From contig DAOVLV010000009.1 of assembly GCA_030631085.1 (NCBI GenBank), forward strand, positions 1 to 14,547: 14,547 nucleotides of DNA. Direction: 5' to 3'. Below the pieces are notes generated by a model. It was given only the letters and a program-made list of their open reading frames with translations, was not told where the DNA came from and did not search any database. Origin of the DNA: Planctomycetales bacterium. GTDB taxonomy: Bacteria > Planctomycetota > Phycisphaerae > SM23-33. The stretch's first letter is position 1; each line of letters begins with the position of its first letter. A program made the position numbers and the translations under genes. This document shows positions 6,328 through 12,567 of the stretch, one piece after another.

Positions 6328-6999
6328 ATGTGGGCGTTAGTAATTATCAGTCTGATTTTTGCATTTTTGCTCTACTACGATGTACGCGATAAACGACGGA
6401 TCAAGAATCGGGAACGACGTCTCAAAACATGGGCGACGGGAAAAGGGCTGGAATATGATTGGGGACCGAATCGCCACCTATTCTACGAGTTCCCTCAATT
6501 TGAATGCCTTCAGCCGGGTGTAAATCGATATGCTTATAATATCGTCAAGGGTATTTGGAAAGACCGTAATGTTTTGGCGTTTGACTATCACTTCAAGGTT
6601 GATCCCAAAGGCCCAACATGCTATTTCTCGGCTGTGATAGTAGAGAGCCATACTCCTCTGAAGACCTTGTTGATTCGCCCCGAGAAGTTCAGCGACAAGG
6701 TTGCAAATTCGCTGGGGTTTCACGACATTGAATTTGAGTCAGACGAATTCAATCGCATGTTCCGGATCGGAGCGCCTGAAAAGCGATGGGCGTATGATGT
6801 ATTGCATCCACGGGTAATGGAGATTCTTATTTCCGAACCGAAATTCCTTATCAAATTTGAGGGAATGTATGCGATTGCTTATCGTCCTATGGTAATGTCC
6901 ATTGAGGATTTTGATGCGGGGATCGAGCTTTTGTGTGGTATTCTGGATCTTGTTCCGGAATATGTTACTCAACAGCCCGAAGGAGAATCACTATCGTGA
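6328..6999 (+). CDS. Membrane-anchored protein, paralog B of a tandem pair (family unclear, DUF3137-like pattern)
   Basis: A 223-residue protein collinear with the preceding gene: N-terminal transmembrane helix (about 2-17), a basic stretch (DKRRIKNRERR), then the same domain. Shared blocks include NRYAYNI / SRYAYNI, AFDYHF / AFDYHY, YFSAVI, IEFESDEFNR / IDFESAEFSR, KRWAYDVLHPRVMEIL / KRWAYDVIHARMMEYL, and GILDLVPEYVTQQ / GILDRLPEYVVQQ near the C-terminus. This is a gene duplication. The DNA is visibly AT-richer than paralog A: by hand count 24 of 60 bases are G/C at 6541-6600 against 33 of 60 at 5881-5940. The Shine-Dalgarno is poor. Its TGA at 6997-6999 overlaps the lemA start, so the two genes are probably translationally coupled. 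Function unknown; the DUF3137 resemblance is tentative. Confidence 0.8.
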   Translation: MWALVIISLIFAFLLYYDVRDKRRIKNRERRLKTWATGKGLEYDWGPNRHLFYEFPQFECLQPGVNRYAYNIVKGIWKDRNVLAFDYHFKVDPKGPTCYFSAVIVESHTPLKTLLIRPEKFSDKVANSLGFHDIEFESDEFNRMFRIGAPEKRWAYDVLHPRVMEILISEPKFLIKFEGMYAIAYRPMVMSIEDFDAGIELLCGILDLVPEYVTQQPEGESLS

Positions 7000-7577
7000 T
7001 GATACTGGCCCAAGCGGAAATGGTTCCACTGTATATCGTTCTTGCAGTCATTCTTCTGGTCGTAATCTGGGTGGTGGCTACGTACAACGTGCTGGTGCGT
7101 CTGCGTCAGCATGTCAAGGAGTCATGGTCGGGGATTGATACGGAACTTCGCCGCCGGTACGACCTGATCCCCAACCTTGTCGAGGCCGTCAAGGGCTACG
7201 CCGCACATGAGCAGCAGGTGCTGGTTGCAGTTACCGAGGCCCGCAACCGTGCTGCCGGCTCGACCGGTTCGCCGGAATCGCAGGCCAGGGACGAAAACGC
7301 CTTCGTCGGTTCGCTTCGTCAACTCTTTGCCCTTGCGGAGAATTACCCCGACCTCAAGGCCAACGAAAATTTCCTGCAACTTCAGAAGGAATTGGCCAAT
7401 ACCGAAGACCGCATCCAGGCTGCCCGTCGGTTCTACAACGCCAACGTCCGCGACATTAACACCCGCGTCGAGGTCTTCCCGTCCAACCTCATCGCCGGGA
7501 TGTTCAAGTTCGCAAAGGAGGAGTTCTTCGAGATTGAGGACGCCGGCGTCCGCCTCCCGCCGCAGGTGAGTTTGTAA
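6999..7577 (+). CDS. lemA: LemA family protein
   Basis: A 192-residue LemA-family protein, single-pass membrane proteins with a helical bundle; their molecular role is not settled. Visible: transmembrane segment at about 10-28, the conserved SWSGIDTELRRRYDLIPNL (42-60) followed by VEAVKGYAAHE, and the C-terminal signature from about 116 to 169, including YPDLKANENFLQLQKEL, TEDRIQAARRFYNANVRDIN and FPSNLIAGMF. The length fits the family. The ATG at 6999 overlaps the TGA of paralog B; AGGAG at 6981-6985 serves it, and a GTG at 6996 is an alternative start with 10-nt spacing. The overlap implies co-translation with paralog B, suggesting the membrane proteins act together. Family assignment is firm; biological role unknown. 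Confidence 0.93.
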   Translation: MILAQAEMVPLYIVLAVILLVVIWVVATYNVLVRLRQHVKESWSGIDTELRRRYDLIPNLVEAVKGYAAHEQQVLVAVTEARNRAAGSTGSPESQARDENAFVGSLRQLFALAENYPDLKANENFLQLQKELANTEDRIQAARRFYNANVRDINTRVEVFPSNLIAGMFKFAKEEFFEIEDAGVRLPPQVSL

Positions 7578-7605
7578 TGAAACGTAAGATGCGCAACATT
7601 CGAAC

Positions 7606-8136
7606 ATGAAAGAAGAAAACCTGAAACTCATCGAACCTTCTGATGAATACCGGGACGATTTCCTTGCAATGGCCAGGGAATATCTCGCCACGGGTGTTTC
7701 GGAGCAAAAGGCCGGGTACCAGGAGGCCTTCGATGACTTCCCGGCCTACGTCCGCAAGTGCCGAAACCACTCCCGCGGAATTGGCTTGCCGGAAGGCTGG
7801 GTACCGGCAACGACCTACTGGCTGGTCCGTAACGGACGGACGATCGTGTCGGTCAGCAACCTCCGCCACAGCCTGACGGACCACCTTGAACACGAAGGCG
7901 GGCAAATCGGTTACAACACCCGACCGTCGGAGCGCGGCAAGGGTTACGGCTCGGTCGTCTGCGCCCTGACATTGCGGAAAGCCGGCGAAATGGGTATGAA
8001 ACACATACTCATCACCTGCGACACCGACAACCTCGCTTCGGCGCGGATCATTGAGAAAAACGGCGGCAAACTGGAGAACCAGACCGTCTCAAAAGAGACC
8101 GGCAAGACGAAGAACCGGTACTGGATTGACCTGTAA
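7606..8136 (+). CDS. GNAT family N-acetyltransferase
   Basis: A 176-residue acetyltransferase of the GNAT fold, transferring an acetyl group from acetyl-CoA to an unknown amine. The acetyl-CoA pyrophosphate loop is RPSERGKGYG (106-115), following the strand GGQIGYNT. The second half shows LITCDTDNLASARIIEKNGG (135-154), the helix that usually supports CoA binding, and ends in a strand (NRYWIDL). The overall layout resembles the COG3981-type predicted acetyltransferases. No signal peptide. The start ATG at 7606 lies 28 bp after lemA; no clear Shine-Dalgarno is seen, but residue 3 onward reads like a family N-terminus. A terminator-like structure follows, so it may be the last gene of the paralog/LemA transcript. 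The substrate cannot be predicted. Confidence 0.9.
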   Translation: MKEENLKLIEPSDEYRDDFLAMAREYLATGVSEQKAGYQEAFDDFPAYVRKCRNHSRGIGLPEGWVPATTYWLVRNGRTIVSVSNLRHSLTDHLEHEGGQIGYNTRPSERGKGYGSVVCALTLRKAGEMGMKHILITCDTDNLASARIIEKNGGKLENQTVSKETGKTKNRYWIDL

Positions 8137-8165
8137 AGACGGAATAGACATAAAGTAACCAGTTG

Positions 8166-8185
8166 CCCGCCGTAGGTGAACCTGC
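8166..8185 (+). repeat. 20-bp repeat, left copy flanking brnTA
   Basis: CCCGCCGTAGGTGAACCTGC here matches CCCGCCGTCGGTGAATCTGC at 8776-8795 at 18 of 20 positions, in direct orientation. The two copies lie on either side of the brnTA module. An AGTTG precedes both copies, at 8161-8165 and at 8761-8765, at different distances. Confidence 0.55.
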
Positions 8186-8207
8186 AATAAAAAGCACGGC
8201 GGGTTTT
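8166..8207 (+). terminator. Terminator-like stem-loop after the GNAT gene
   Basis: CCCGCCGT (8166-8173) pairs perfectly with ACGGCGGG (8196-8203), followed by TTTT (8204-8207). The 22-nt loop contains a smaller palindrome, AGGT-GA-ACCT (8174-8183). It lies 29 bp past the GNAT stop. The long loop and short T tract make it an imperfect but plausible intrinsic terminator. Confidence 0.5.
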
Positions 8208-8228
8208 GAAACCTGTTGAGTATAATAC
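8202..8228 (+). promoter_or_regulatory. Candidate brnTA promoter -10 box with two palindromes
   Basis: A perfect TATAAT (8221-8226) lies 21 bp before the brnT start. It is embedded in the palindrome GTAT-A-ATAC (8220-8228), and GGTTT-TG-AAACC (8202-8213) lies just upstream. No -35 hexamer is present at 16-18 bp. BrnA-type antitoxins are known to repress their own promoter through inverted repeats, so these are candidate operators; that is inference from position. Confidence 0.35.
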
Positions 8229-8247
8229 GCGGATAGAGGTATGTAAT

Positions 8248-8530
8248 ATGCGACTGACATTTGAGTGGGACCCGAAGAAAGCCGGCAGCAACCTTCGCAA
8301 GCACGGCGTGTCATTCGGGGATGCCGCTACTGTCTTCGGCGATCCATTGTCTTTGACGATTCACGATCCGATCCATAGTTCCGGCTGGGAAGATCGTTTT
8401 ATTACAATCGGCCTTTCTGTTCGACAAAAACTATTTAGTCGTGGTACACTGTGACAGAGGTCAGGATGTTCGAATTATAAGCGCCCGCCCAGCCACCAGG
8501 CGGGAGGGAAAACAGTATGAACAAAGGTAA
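8248..8530 (+). pseudogene. brnT: BrnT family ribonuclease toxin, interrupted by a +1-base frameshift
   Basis: BrnT toxins are small RNases that slow growth by cutting RNA and are neutralised by BrnA. The start ATG at 8248 has GAGGT 7 nt upstream and gives the family N-terminus MRLTFEWDPKKAGSNLRKHG, followed by VSFGDAATVFGDPLSL. The frame continues to RQKL (residue 62) and then ends abnormally with FSRGTL and a TGA at 8452-8454. Skipping one T in the run at 8434-8436 restores LVVVHCDRGQDVRIISAR, then ATRREGKQYEQR, to a TAA at 8528-8530, a full 93-residue BrnT. So the gene has one extra base relative to the family. It could be real inactivation, recoding at the site, or an assembly error. The restored end overlaps the brnA start by 14 bp, as in intact brnTA operons. 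Confidence 0.88.
8484..8507 (+). promoter_or_regulatory. Hairpin covering the brnA ribosome-binding site
   Basis: CCCGCC (8484-8489) and GGCGGG (8499-8504) form a perfect 6-bp stem with a 9-nt loop. The brnA Shine-Dalgarno GGGAGG (8502-8507) overlaps the right arm, so folding would hide it. In an intact operon, ribosomes finishing brnT would open the stem; in the frameshifted gene they stop at 8454, before it. The coupling is inference. Confidence 0.4.
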
Positions 8531-8762
8531 CAGGAAAAAACCGGCGACAAGGAACGAGTACGACTTCTCCGGCGGCGTCCGCGGCAAATATGCCGCCCGA
8601 TACGCTCGTGGAACCAACATCGTCATGCTCGACCCGGATGTGAGGGACGTGTTCACCGACTCCAAGGCCGTCAATCAGGCTCTGCGAGCAATCGCCGGAA
8701 TCGTTCGGAAACAGGCAAAGTCCGCTCCCGCCGTCAGGAAGCAGGTGAAACCCGCAGGATAG
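8517..8762 (+). CDS. brnA: BrnA family antitoxin
   Basis: An 81-residue antitoxin partner of BrnT. BrnA proteins bind the toxin with the N-terminal part and DNA with a C-terminal ribbon-helix-helix-type region, repressing the operon. The core YDFSGGVRGKYAARYARGTN (14-33) and VMLDPDVRDVFTDSKAVNQALRAI match the family pattern well. A lysine-rich tail after residue 64 (RKQAKSAPAVRKQVKPAG) is longer than usual. GGGAGG at 8502-8507 lies 9 nt before the ATG. The start overlaps the end of the restored brnT frame by 14 bp. The antitoxin gene itself is intact although the toxin gene is frameshifted. Confidence 0.88.
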   Translation: MNKGNRKKPATRNEYDFSGGVRGKYAARYARGTNIVMLDPDVRDVFTDSKAVNQALRAIAGIVRKQAKSAPAVRKQVKPAG

Positions 8763-8775
8763 TTGTCGTCCGCCT

Positions 8776-8795
8776 CCCGCCGTCGGTGAATCTGC
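8776..8795 (+). repeat. 20-bp repeat, right copy flanking brnTA
   Basis: Right-hand partner of the copy at 8166-8185 (18 of 20 identical). It lies in the 59-bp gap between brnA and the convergent PHP gene. The left copy forms a stem with ACGGCGGG; the right copy has no such partner nearby, so shared terminator structure alone does not explain the similarity. Confidence 0.5.
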
Positions 8796-8811
8796 GCTGA
8801 GACGCACAGCG
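8795..8811. terminator. Weak stem-loop between convergent genes
   Basis: CGCTG (8795-8799) and CAGCG (8807-8811) form a 5-bp stem with a 7-nt loop between the ends of brnA and the PHP-family gene. There is no T tract on either strand, so it is at best a weak bidirectional terminator. Confidence 0.2.
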
Positions 8812-8821
8812 ACCCGAAGCC

Positions 8822-9769
8822 TCACTGGATGATGGGGTTCGCCCAGGCCTGTCGCCCCGCCGAATCAGTAACGGTGGCGCGGATGTATGGCCAGAGGCGC
8901 GTCTCGTCGTTCAAATCAATGGCGAAAGACGTGATGGTCTCGCCTTCGTCGGCCCGGCGGCGGCGACCCAGGCCGCCAGGCCCGCCGGTGAAGCATATCT
9001 TTGCCACGGGCGAGCAGCGCACCTGTATCTTGCCGTCGGCGATGCGGAAGTCGTGGATCTCAGGCCCATTCGAGACATAGCACGCCCCGGTGCGAACAGC
9101 CTGGACGACGTTCTCGGCGGTCGGTTCGGGCATCTTCAGCCACGTCCAGCATCCGAACACCTCCTCGGTATCAACGCGGTGTGCGTCGTCGCCGCCAACG
9201 GCAGGCAAGGCCCATCCGTGGTCCAGCGCGATGGACCATTCATTCTCGCTGGACGGTCGGCCGTTGATGTCGCAGCCGGCGTTGTAAATCTCTATGGCCG
9301 CCAGGTCTTCCATGTCCCTGAAATCCTCGTATCCGAACCCGCCCCAGGACATATGGGCCGCGAAGGTTTCCCCCCCGGCGGCGCGGACCTGCGCGATGCA
9401 CCGATTGGCGTCGTCGGGGTCGTCGAATTTGAATCCGTGGGGAATGTTCAGCGCGATCAGGTGATACAGATTAAAGATATTCCTCTCACCGGGGCGGTAA
9501 AACCTCTTTGCCAGATGATCGAAAGGGTGCGTCGGGCAGACGGGATGATACTCCATCCCACCAACCACGAGCATCCGCTCGTCGGTGAGGCTTTGCACGT
9601 CATTGGTGGCGACGTGGTCGGTCAGGGCCAGGACGTCGTAACCGGCCCGGCGGTACTGCTCGACGCGATCGGCAGGGGAAAGTTGCCCGTCCGAGACCGT
9701 CGTGTGTGCGTGCAGGTCGGCCTTGTACCAGTTGCCGGGCAATTCGAATGGGTTGACAAGATGTTGCAT
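8822..9769 (-). CDS. PHP-domain metal-dependent phosphoesterase-like protein
   Basis: A 315-residue protein with the polymerase-and-histidinol-phosphatase (PHP) fold, a metal-dependent phosphoesterase family. The metal ligands are present in order: H20 and H22 (DLHAHTTVSDG, with D27), D51-H52 (ALTDH), E73 (GGMEYH), H111 (NIPHG), H139 (FAAHMSW), and D195/H197 (VGGDDAH). The domain runs to about residue 235; the last 80 residues look like a small beta domain (ICFTGGPGG to DSAGRQAWANPIIQ), common in stand-alone PHP proteins from polysaccharide-using bacteria. No signal peptide. The ATG at 9767-9769 has AAGGAG about 9 nt upstream. The gene follows the TIGR03790-type gene by 38 bp on the same strand, so they probably share a transcript. 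The substrate (a phosphoester, nucleotide or sugar phosphate) cannot be read from the sequence. Confidence 0.9.
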   Translation of the reverse strand: MQHLVNPFELPGNWYKADLHAHTTVSDGQLSPADRVEQYRRAGYDVLALTDHVATNDVQSLTDERMLVVGGMEYHPVCPTHPFDHLAKRFYRPGERNIFNLYHLIALNIPHGFKFDDPDDANRCIAQVRAAGGETFAAHMSWGGFGYEDFRDMEDLAAIEIYNAGCDINGRPSSENEWSIALDHGWALPAVGGDDAHRVDTEEVFGCWTWLKMPEPTAENVVQAVRTGACYVSNGPEIHDFRIADGKIQVRCSPVAKICFTGGPGGLGRRRRADEGETITSFAIDLNDETRLWPYIRATVTDSAGRQAWANPIIQ

Positions 9770-9807
9770 TGTTGGTGTCTCCTTGAGTCTGGTTTTTCTC
9801 CGATGCT

Positions 9808-12117
9808 CTAACGTTTGTCTTTTGGTTGCGAAGTAGTCGTCGGGGTCTTTCCGACGTGGCGGAATGCGAAGCGTTTTTTGCTGATACTAAATGCGCCAGG
9901 CCCGCCGAAGCGGATGTCCATCCGCAAACTCTTGGCTTTGCCTCTGGCGACAAATCGGTGCGTGCCGCGAGCCAGCGAAACCGGAAGGTATTTCCACTGC
10001 CGACCGGCGGGAACGTCAAGTGCGTTTCCGTCCACCGTGATTGTTAACGGTCCGTCGAATTTCACCTGAAACTGGTACATGTCGTCAGCCGGTACGTCGA
10101 AATACCCCTCAAGCCGGAATGCTTGCCCCTTCTTGACACCGGCATCGGTCAGCGCTTTCATGTTGCGCATATCCTTGACGAGAAAAGGTTTTCCGCCCTC
10201 GGCAGTAAGTTTCAATCCCTTGGTAATCGGTTTTCCCTTCGGCGGCTTGACGCCTTTGAGTCTGGCGGGCGGTTCGACGGTCAGTTTAATCGGGGCCAAC
10301 GATACCAAGGCCTTCGTAACTTTCTTTCCGTCAATGGGAATCGTACCGATGGCCTGCAGGCGGACCGTCCCCAGCCCCAGTCGGTATGTGTCGATTTTGA
10401 TAATTCCGGTGGAGCCTTCGACGGTAGCAAGTTCTCGCGAGTTGTGAAAGATGCCGATTTTCTTCGCGCCGGGCAACTTTACCGAAAACGGAACCTTCGC
10501 ACCCAACGGAACGATATTGAGTGCCAGTGCACACCTGGCATTGAGTTTCAGCCTATGGTTGTTGACTGTGATTGCAGTGATAAGGTTGCCTTGTGTGGCT
10601 ATCGCGTCGGCGGTAACAGCAACGATACGGATTTCGTGCCATCCGTCGGATAGTTTCGCCGTGTCGAGTTTGAAAGGTTTTCCGGGCGGCTGGACGACCT
10701 GCCGCAGACCGTCGATGAATAGTTCGTATCGCCCGATCTTGATGTCCTTTTCCTTTACGGCGGGTGTCAGAGTTATCTCACCCTTGACCGTTGCGGTGTT
10801 GCCGAGGCCTTTGAGTGTAACGGTCGGAATTTTCGCCCAGGGCCGGCATAACGGGTCACCGATAATCAGCAGTTGGTAAGGCCCGGCGACGGACAGGTAG
10901 AACGCTTCGGCCAGCGAGCATCCGGAGGCGTAGAAATAGTGCATGAACGACGTGGGGAATTTTGCCTGGATGGCGTAAGGCTCGGTAACTGTCCCGCAGG
11001 TTCCCGCCGCCCCGGCGCGGATAAACTCCGTGCAGGAGGTCTGTCCTGACGTCTGGCTCATTCCCCCGCCGTGGCTGGTCAGGTGCTCGCAGATAGCGCC
11101 GGGCAGGATTGAGCATCCGGTCTTTGACCAGTTGAACCTGGCCAATCCTGCCGACAGTCCCATTACGTCTTTGCGGTTTTTGGGCATGGTTCCCTTGACG
11201 GCTTCGCCCTTGACGCCCAAGGCCTTAAGTTTGGCAATCGCCGAATCAAAACCCCATTGCCTGGTGCGGGAACGGACGTCAGAGTTGACCATGTAGTAGA
11301 TCGTCCCTTTCGGGCGCGTTCCGTCGGCGGCGGCGCTTCGTCGGAGGGAAGCGATCGCCTCGCTGATAGACGTGCCCCGCCCGCTGGTAACGGCAAGGAC
11401 CGTCGAGAGCACATATCCCTGCCGTGGTCCGGTCGCGCCGGCGGTTGCAATTTGCCCGGACGGGGTCCACCCGTATCGACTTGAAAAACCTATCGGCGGC
11501 TGGACGACGACTTTCGGCGGACGGACTTTCTCGCTCAGCGTCTTGAGATCGTCGTCTTTCCGGCGGGGCGTTCGCCTCCGCATCTGCCGGCGGGCGTACC
11601 AATTGTTACGAAGCGAAAGGTATCCGATGGTGCGTTTCGACCGGTCGCCGGGCTGTTTGGGGATTACCCAGCGATACAGGTACGTCATGCTGTTAATCGA
11701 CGCGCTGGTCGTCAGCGGTTTGCGGGTCTTCCCGCCGGGAAGGTCCTTGGTCAGAATGATACGGTAAGGCACGTCGGCCGAATAAACGATGCAGTCAACC
11801 TGCCGTTCCAGGTTCCGCTTTTTGATCTCATCCAGCACCGGCTTGAGAATGTGCTTACGGAAGTTTTCGATGCTGATTGAGTCGAATGCCCAGTTGGTTC
11901 CGCCGGACAGGTATATCACGTTATTCGGCGGGATTTTGCGAAGACGGACAAATTCGTTTGCCACCGCCAGCGACGCCCAGCTGTTTTCGTTGACGACAAC
12001 GATCACGCCCTCAGGCCCACCGCCGGCTTGTGCGGGCACGACAACCGAAAGTATCAGCCCCGCTGCTATTAATAAACCAACCCGTCGGATTTTCCGCTGT
12101 AATCTGTTGCTTTTCAT
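9808..12117 (-). CDS. Secreted TIGR03790-type protein with C-terminal PA14-like domain
   Basis: A 769-residue exported protein of the TIGR03790 type, whose function is unknown. Visible: a signal peptide (1-31: basic start, hydrophobic core LLIAAGLILSVVV, cleavage site AQA-GGG); a conserved N-terminal region, GVIVVVNENSWASLAVANEF, VRLRKIPPNNVIYL and VDCIVYSADVPYRI; a second block from about 232 to 427 with GYVLSTVLAVTSGRG, LTSHGGG (H349), AAGTCGTVTEPY (C374) and LLIIGDPLCRPW (GDPL 420-423); two beta-rich repeats (about 430-600); and a PA14-like jelly roll at about 660-740 (YFDVPADDMYQFQVKFDG). The His-Gly, Cys and GDPL order recalls caspase-fold C25 peptidases, but no activity is shown. The start ATG at 12115-12117 has a GGGA motif about 7 nt upstream. 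Its partner is the PHP gene. Confidence 0.85.
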   Translation of the reverse strand: MKSNRLQRKIRRVGLLIAAGLILSVVVPAQAGGGPEGVIVVVNENSWASLAVANEFVRLRKIPPNNVIYLSGGTNWAFDSISIENFRKHILKPVLDEIKKRNLERQVDCIVYSADVPYRIILTKDLPGGKTRKPLTTSASINSMTYLYRWVIPKQPGDRSKRTIGYLSLRNNWYARRQMRRRTPRRKDDDLKTLSEKVRPPKVVVQPPIGFSSRYGWTPSGQIATAGATGPRQGYVLSTVLAVTSGRGTSISEAIASLRRSAAADGTRPKGTIYYMVNSDVRSRTRQWGFDSAIAKLKALGVKGEAVKGTMPKNRKDVMGLSAGLARFNWSKTGCSILPGAICEHLTSHGGGMSQTSGQTSCTEFIRAGAAGTCGTVTEPYAIQAKFPTSFMHYFYASGCSLAEAFYLSVAGPYQLLIIGDPLCRPWAKIPTVTLKGLGNTATVKGEITLTPAVKEKDIKIGRYELFIDGLRQVVQPPGKPFKLDTAKLSDGWHEIRIVAVTADAIATQGNLITAITVNNHRLKLNARCALALNIVPLGAKVPFSVKLPGAKKIGIFHNSRELATVEGSTGIIKIDTYRLGLGTVRLQAIGTIPIDGKKVTKALVSLAPIKLTVEPPARLKGVKPPKGKPITKGLKLTAEGGKPFLVKDMRNMKALTDAGVKKGQAFRLEGYFDVPADDMYQFQVKFDGPLTITVDGNALDVPAGRQWKYLPVSLARGTHRFVARGKAKSLRMDIRFGGPGAFSISKKRFAFRHVGKTPTTTSQPKDKR

Positions 12118-12172
12118 ACGTAGTTCCCTGATAAGTATTTAAACCCCGGCCATTCGGGTCGGAACCGCAAGG

Positions 12173-12201
12173 ATAGTAAATAAACCCGCAGGCGGTAGCA
12201 A
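12173..12201 (-). promoter_or_regulatory. Candidate promoter for the TIGR03790/PHP pair
   Basis: On the minus strand TTGCTA (12196-12201) and TACTAT (12173-12178) are 17 bp apart, about 55 bp upstream of the TIGR03790-type start. Each hexamer matches the sigma70 consensus at 4 of 6 positions, so support is modest. Confidence 0.25.
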
Positions 12202-12249
12202 GGCATCGGAGCAAATGCGGATTCATAATAATTCCCATCTTCAACGGAT

Positions 12250-12269
12250 TTTCGGTACAATTGCCGAAA
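12250..12269. promoter_or_regulatory. Inverted repeat upstream of the MNT/HepT pair
   Basis: TTTCGG (12250-12255) and CCGAAA (12264-12269) are perfect arms around the 8-nt TACAATTG, 16 bp before the MNT start codon. The spacer contains TACAAT (12256-12261), a possible -10 box with a weak -35 (TTCCCA, 12232-12237). The arrangement would suit an operator over the promoter, or a leader hairpin. Role inferred. Confidence 0.35.
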
Positions 12270-12285
12270 GCACGAGGTCAAAACC

Positions 12286-12567
12286 ATGAGCGACGAGATT
12301 GCCGAGTCAATCCGAAAGGCCGCCGAGGTGCTTAAGTCCTTCGGCGCCAGGGAAGTCTATGTCTTCGGTTCGGCGGCGGCTGGTACGATGGATGAGTATT
12401 CCGACGTCGATATGGCCGTCGCAGGGCTTCCGCCGGGAGTATTCTTCCGGGCCATGGGTAAAGCCGAAGACGTTCTTGGCCGGCAGTTGGACCTCGTTCG
12501 CCTCGATCGTGACGGCCCATTCACCAGATACCTCAAGGAAGAAGGGGAACTCAAGCGTGTGGGATAA
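12286..12567 (+). CDS. mntA: MNT-type minimal nucleotidyltransferase antitoxin (MntA-like)
   Basis: A 93-residue minimal nucleotidyltransferase. The catalytic signature GS-X10-DXD is exact: G28-S29 in VFGSAAAG, D40 and D42 in SDVDMAV; D69 (QLDLV) is the likely third carboxylate. In characterised MNT/HEPN modules this protein is the antitoxin and inactivates HepT by adding AMP to the tyrosine of its RX4HXY motif. The partner gene follows with an 11-bp overlap and carries that motif, which supports the role strongly. GAGGT lies 7 nt before the ATG at 12286. It is divergent from the TIGR03790-type gene, 168 bp away. Confidence 0.9.
   Translation: MSDEIAESIRKAAEVLKSFGAREVYVFGSAAAGTMDEYSDVDMAVAGLPPGVFFRAMGKAEDVLGRQLDLVRLDRDGPFTRYLKEEGELKRVG

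Noticed and set aside
12299..12556. N-terminal extension of the HepT frame back to TTG 12299
   Set aside because: It overlaps the MNT gene almost entirely and reads as Arg/Ser/Pro-rich shadow; the GTG at 12557 gives a normal HepT length.
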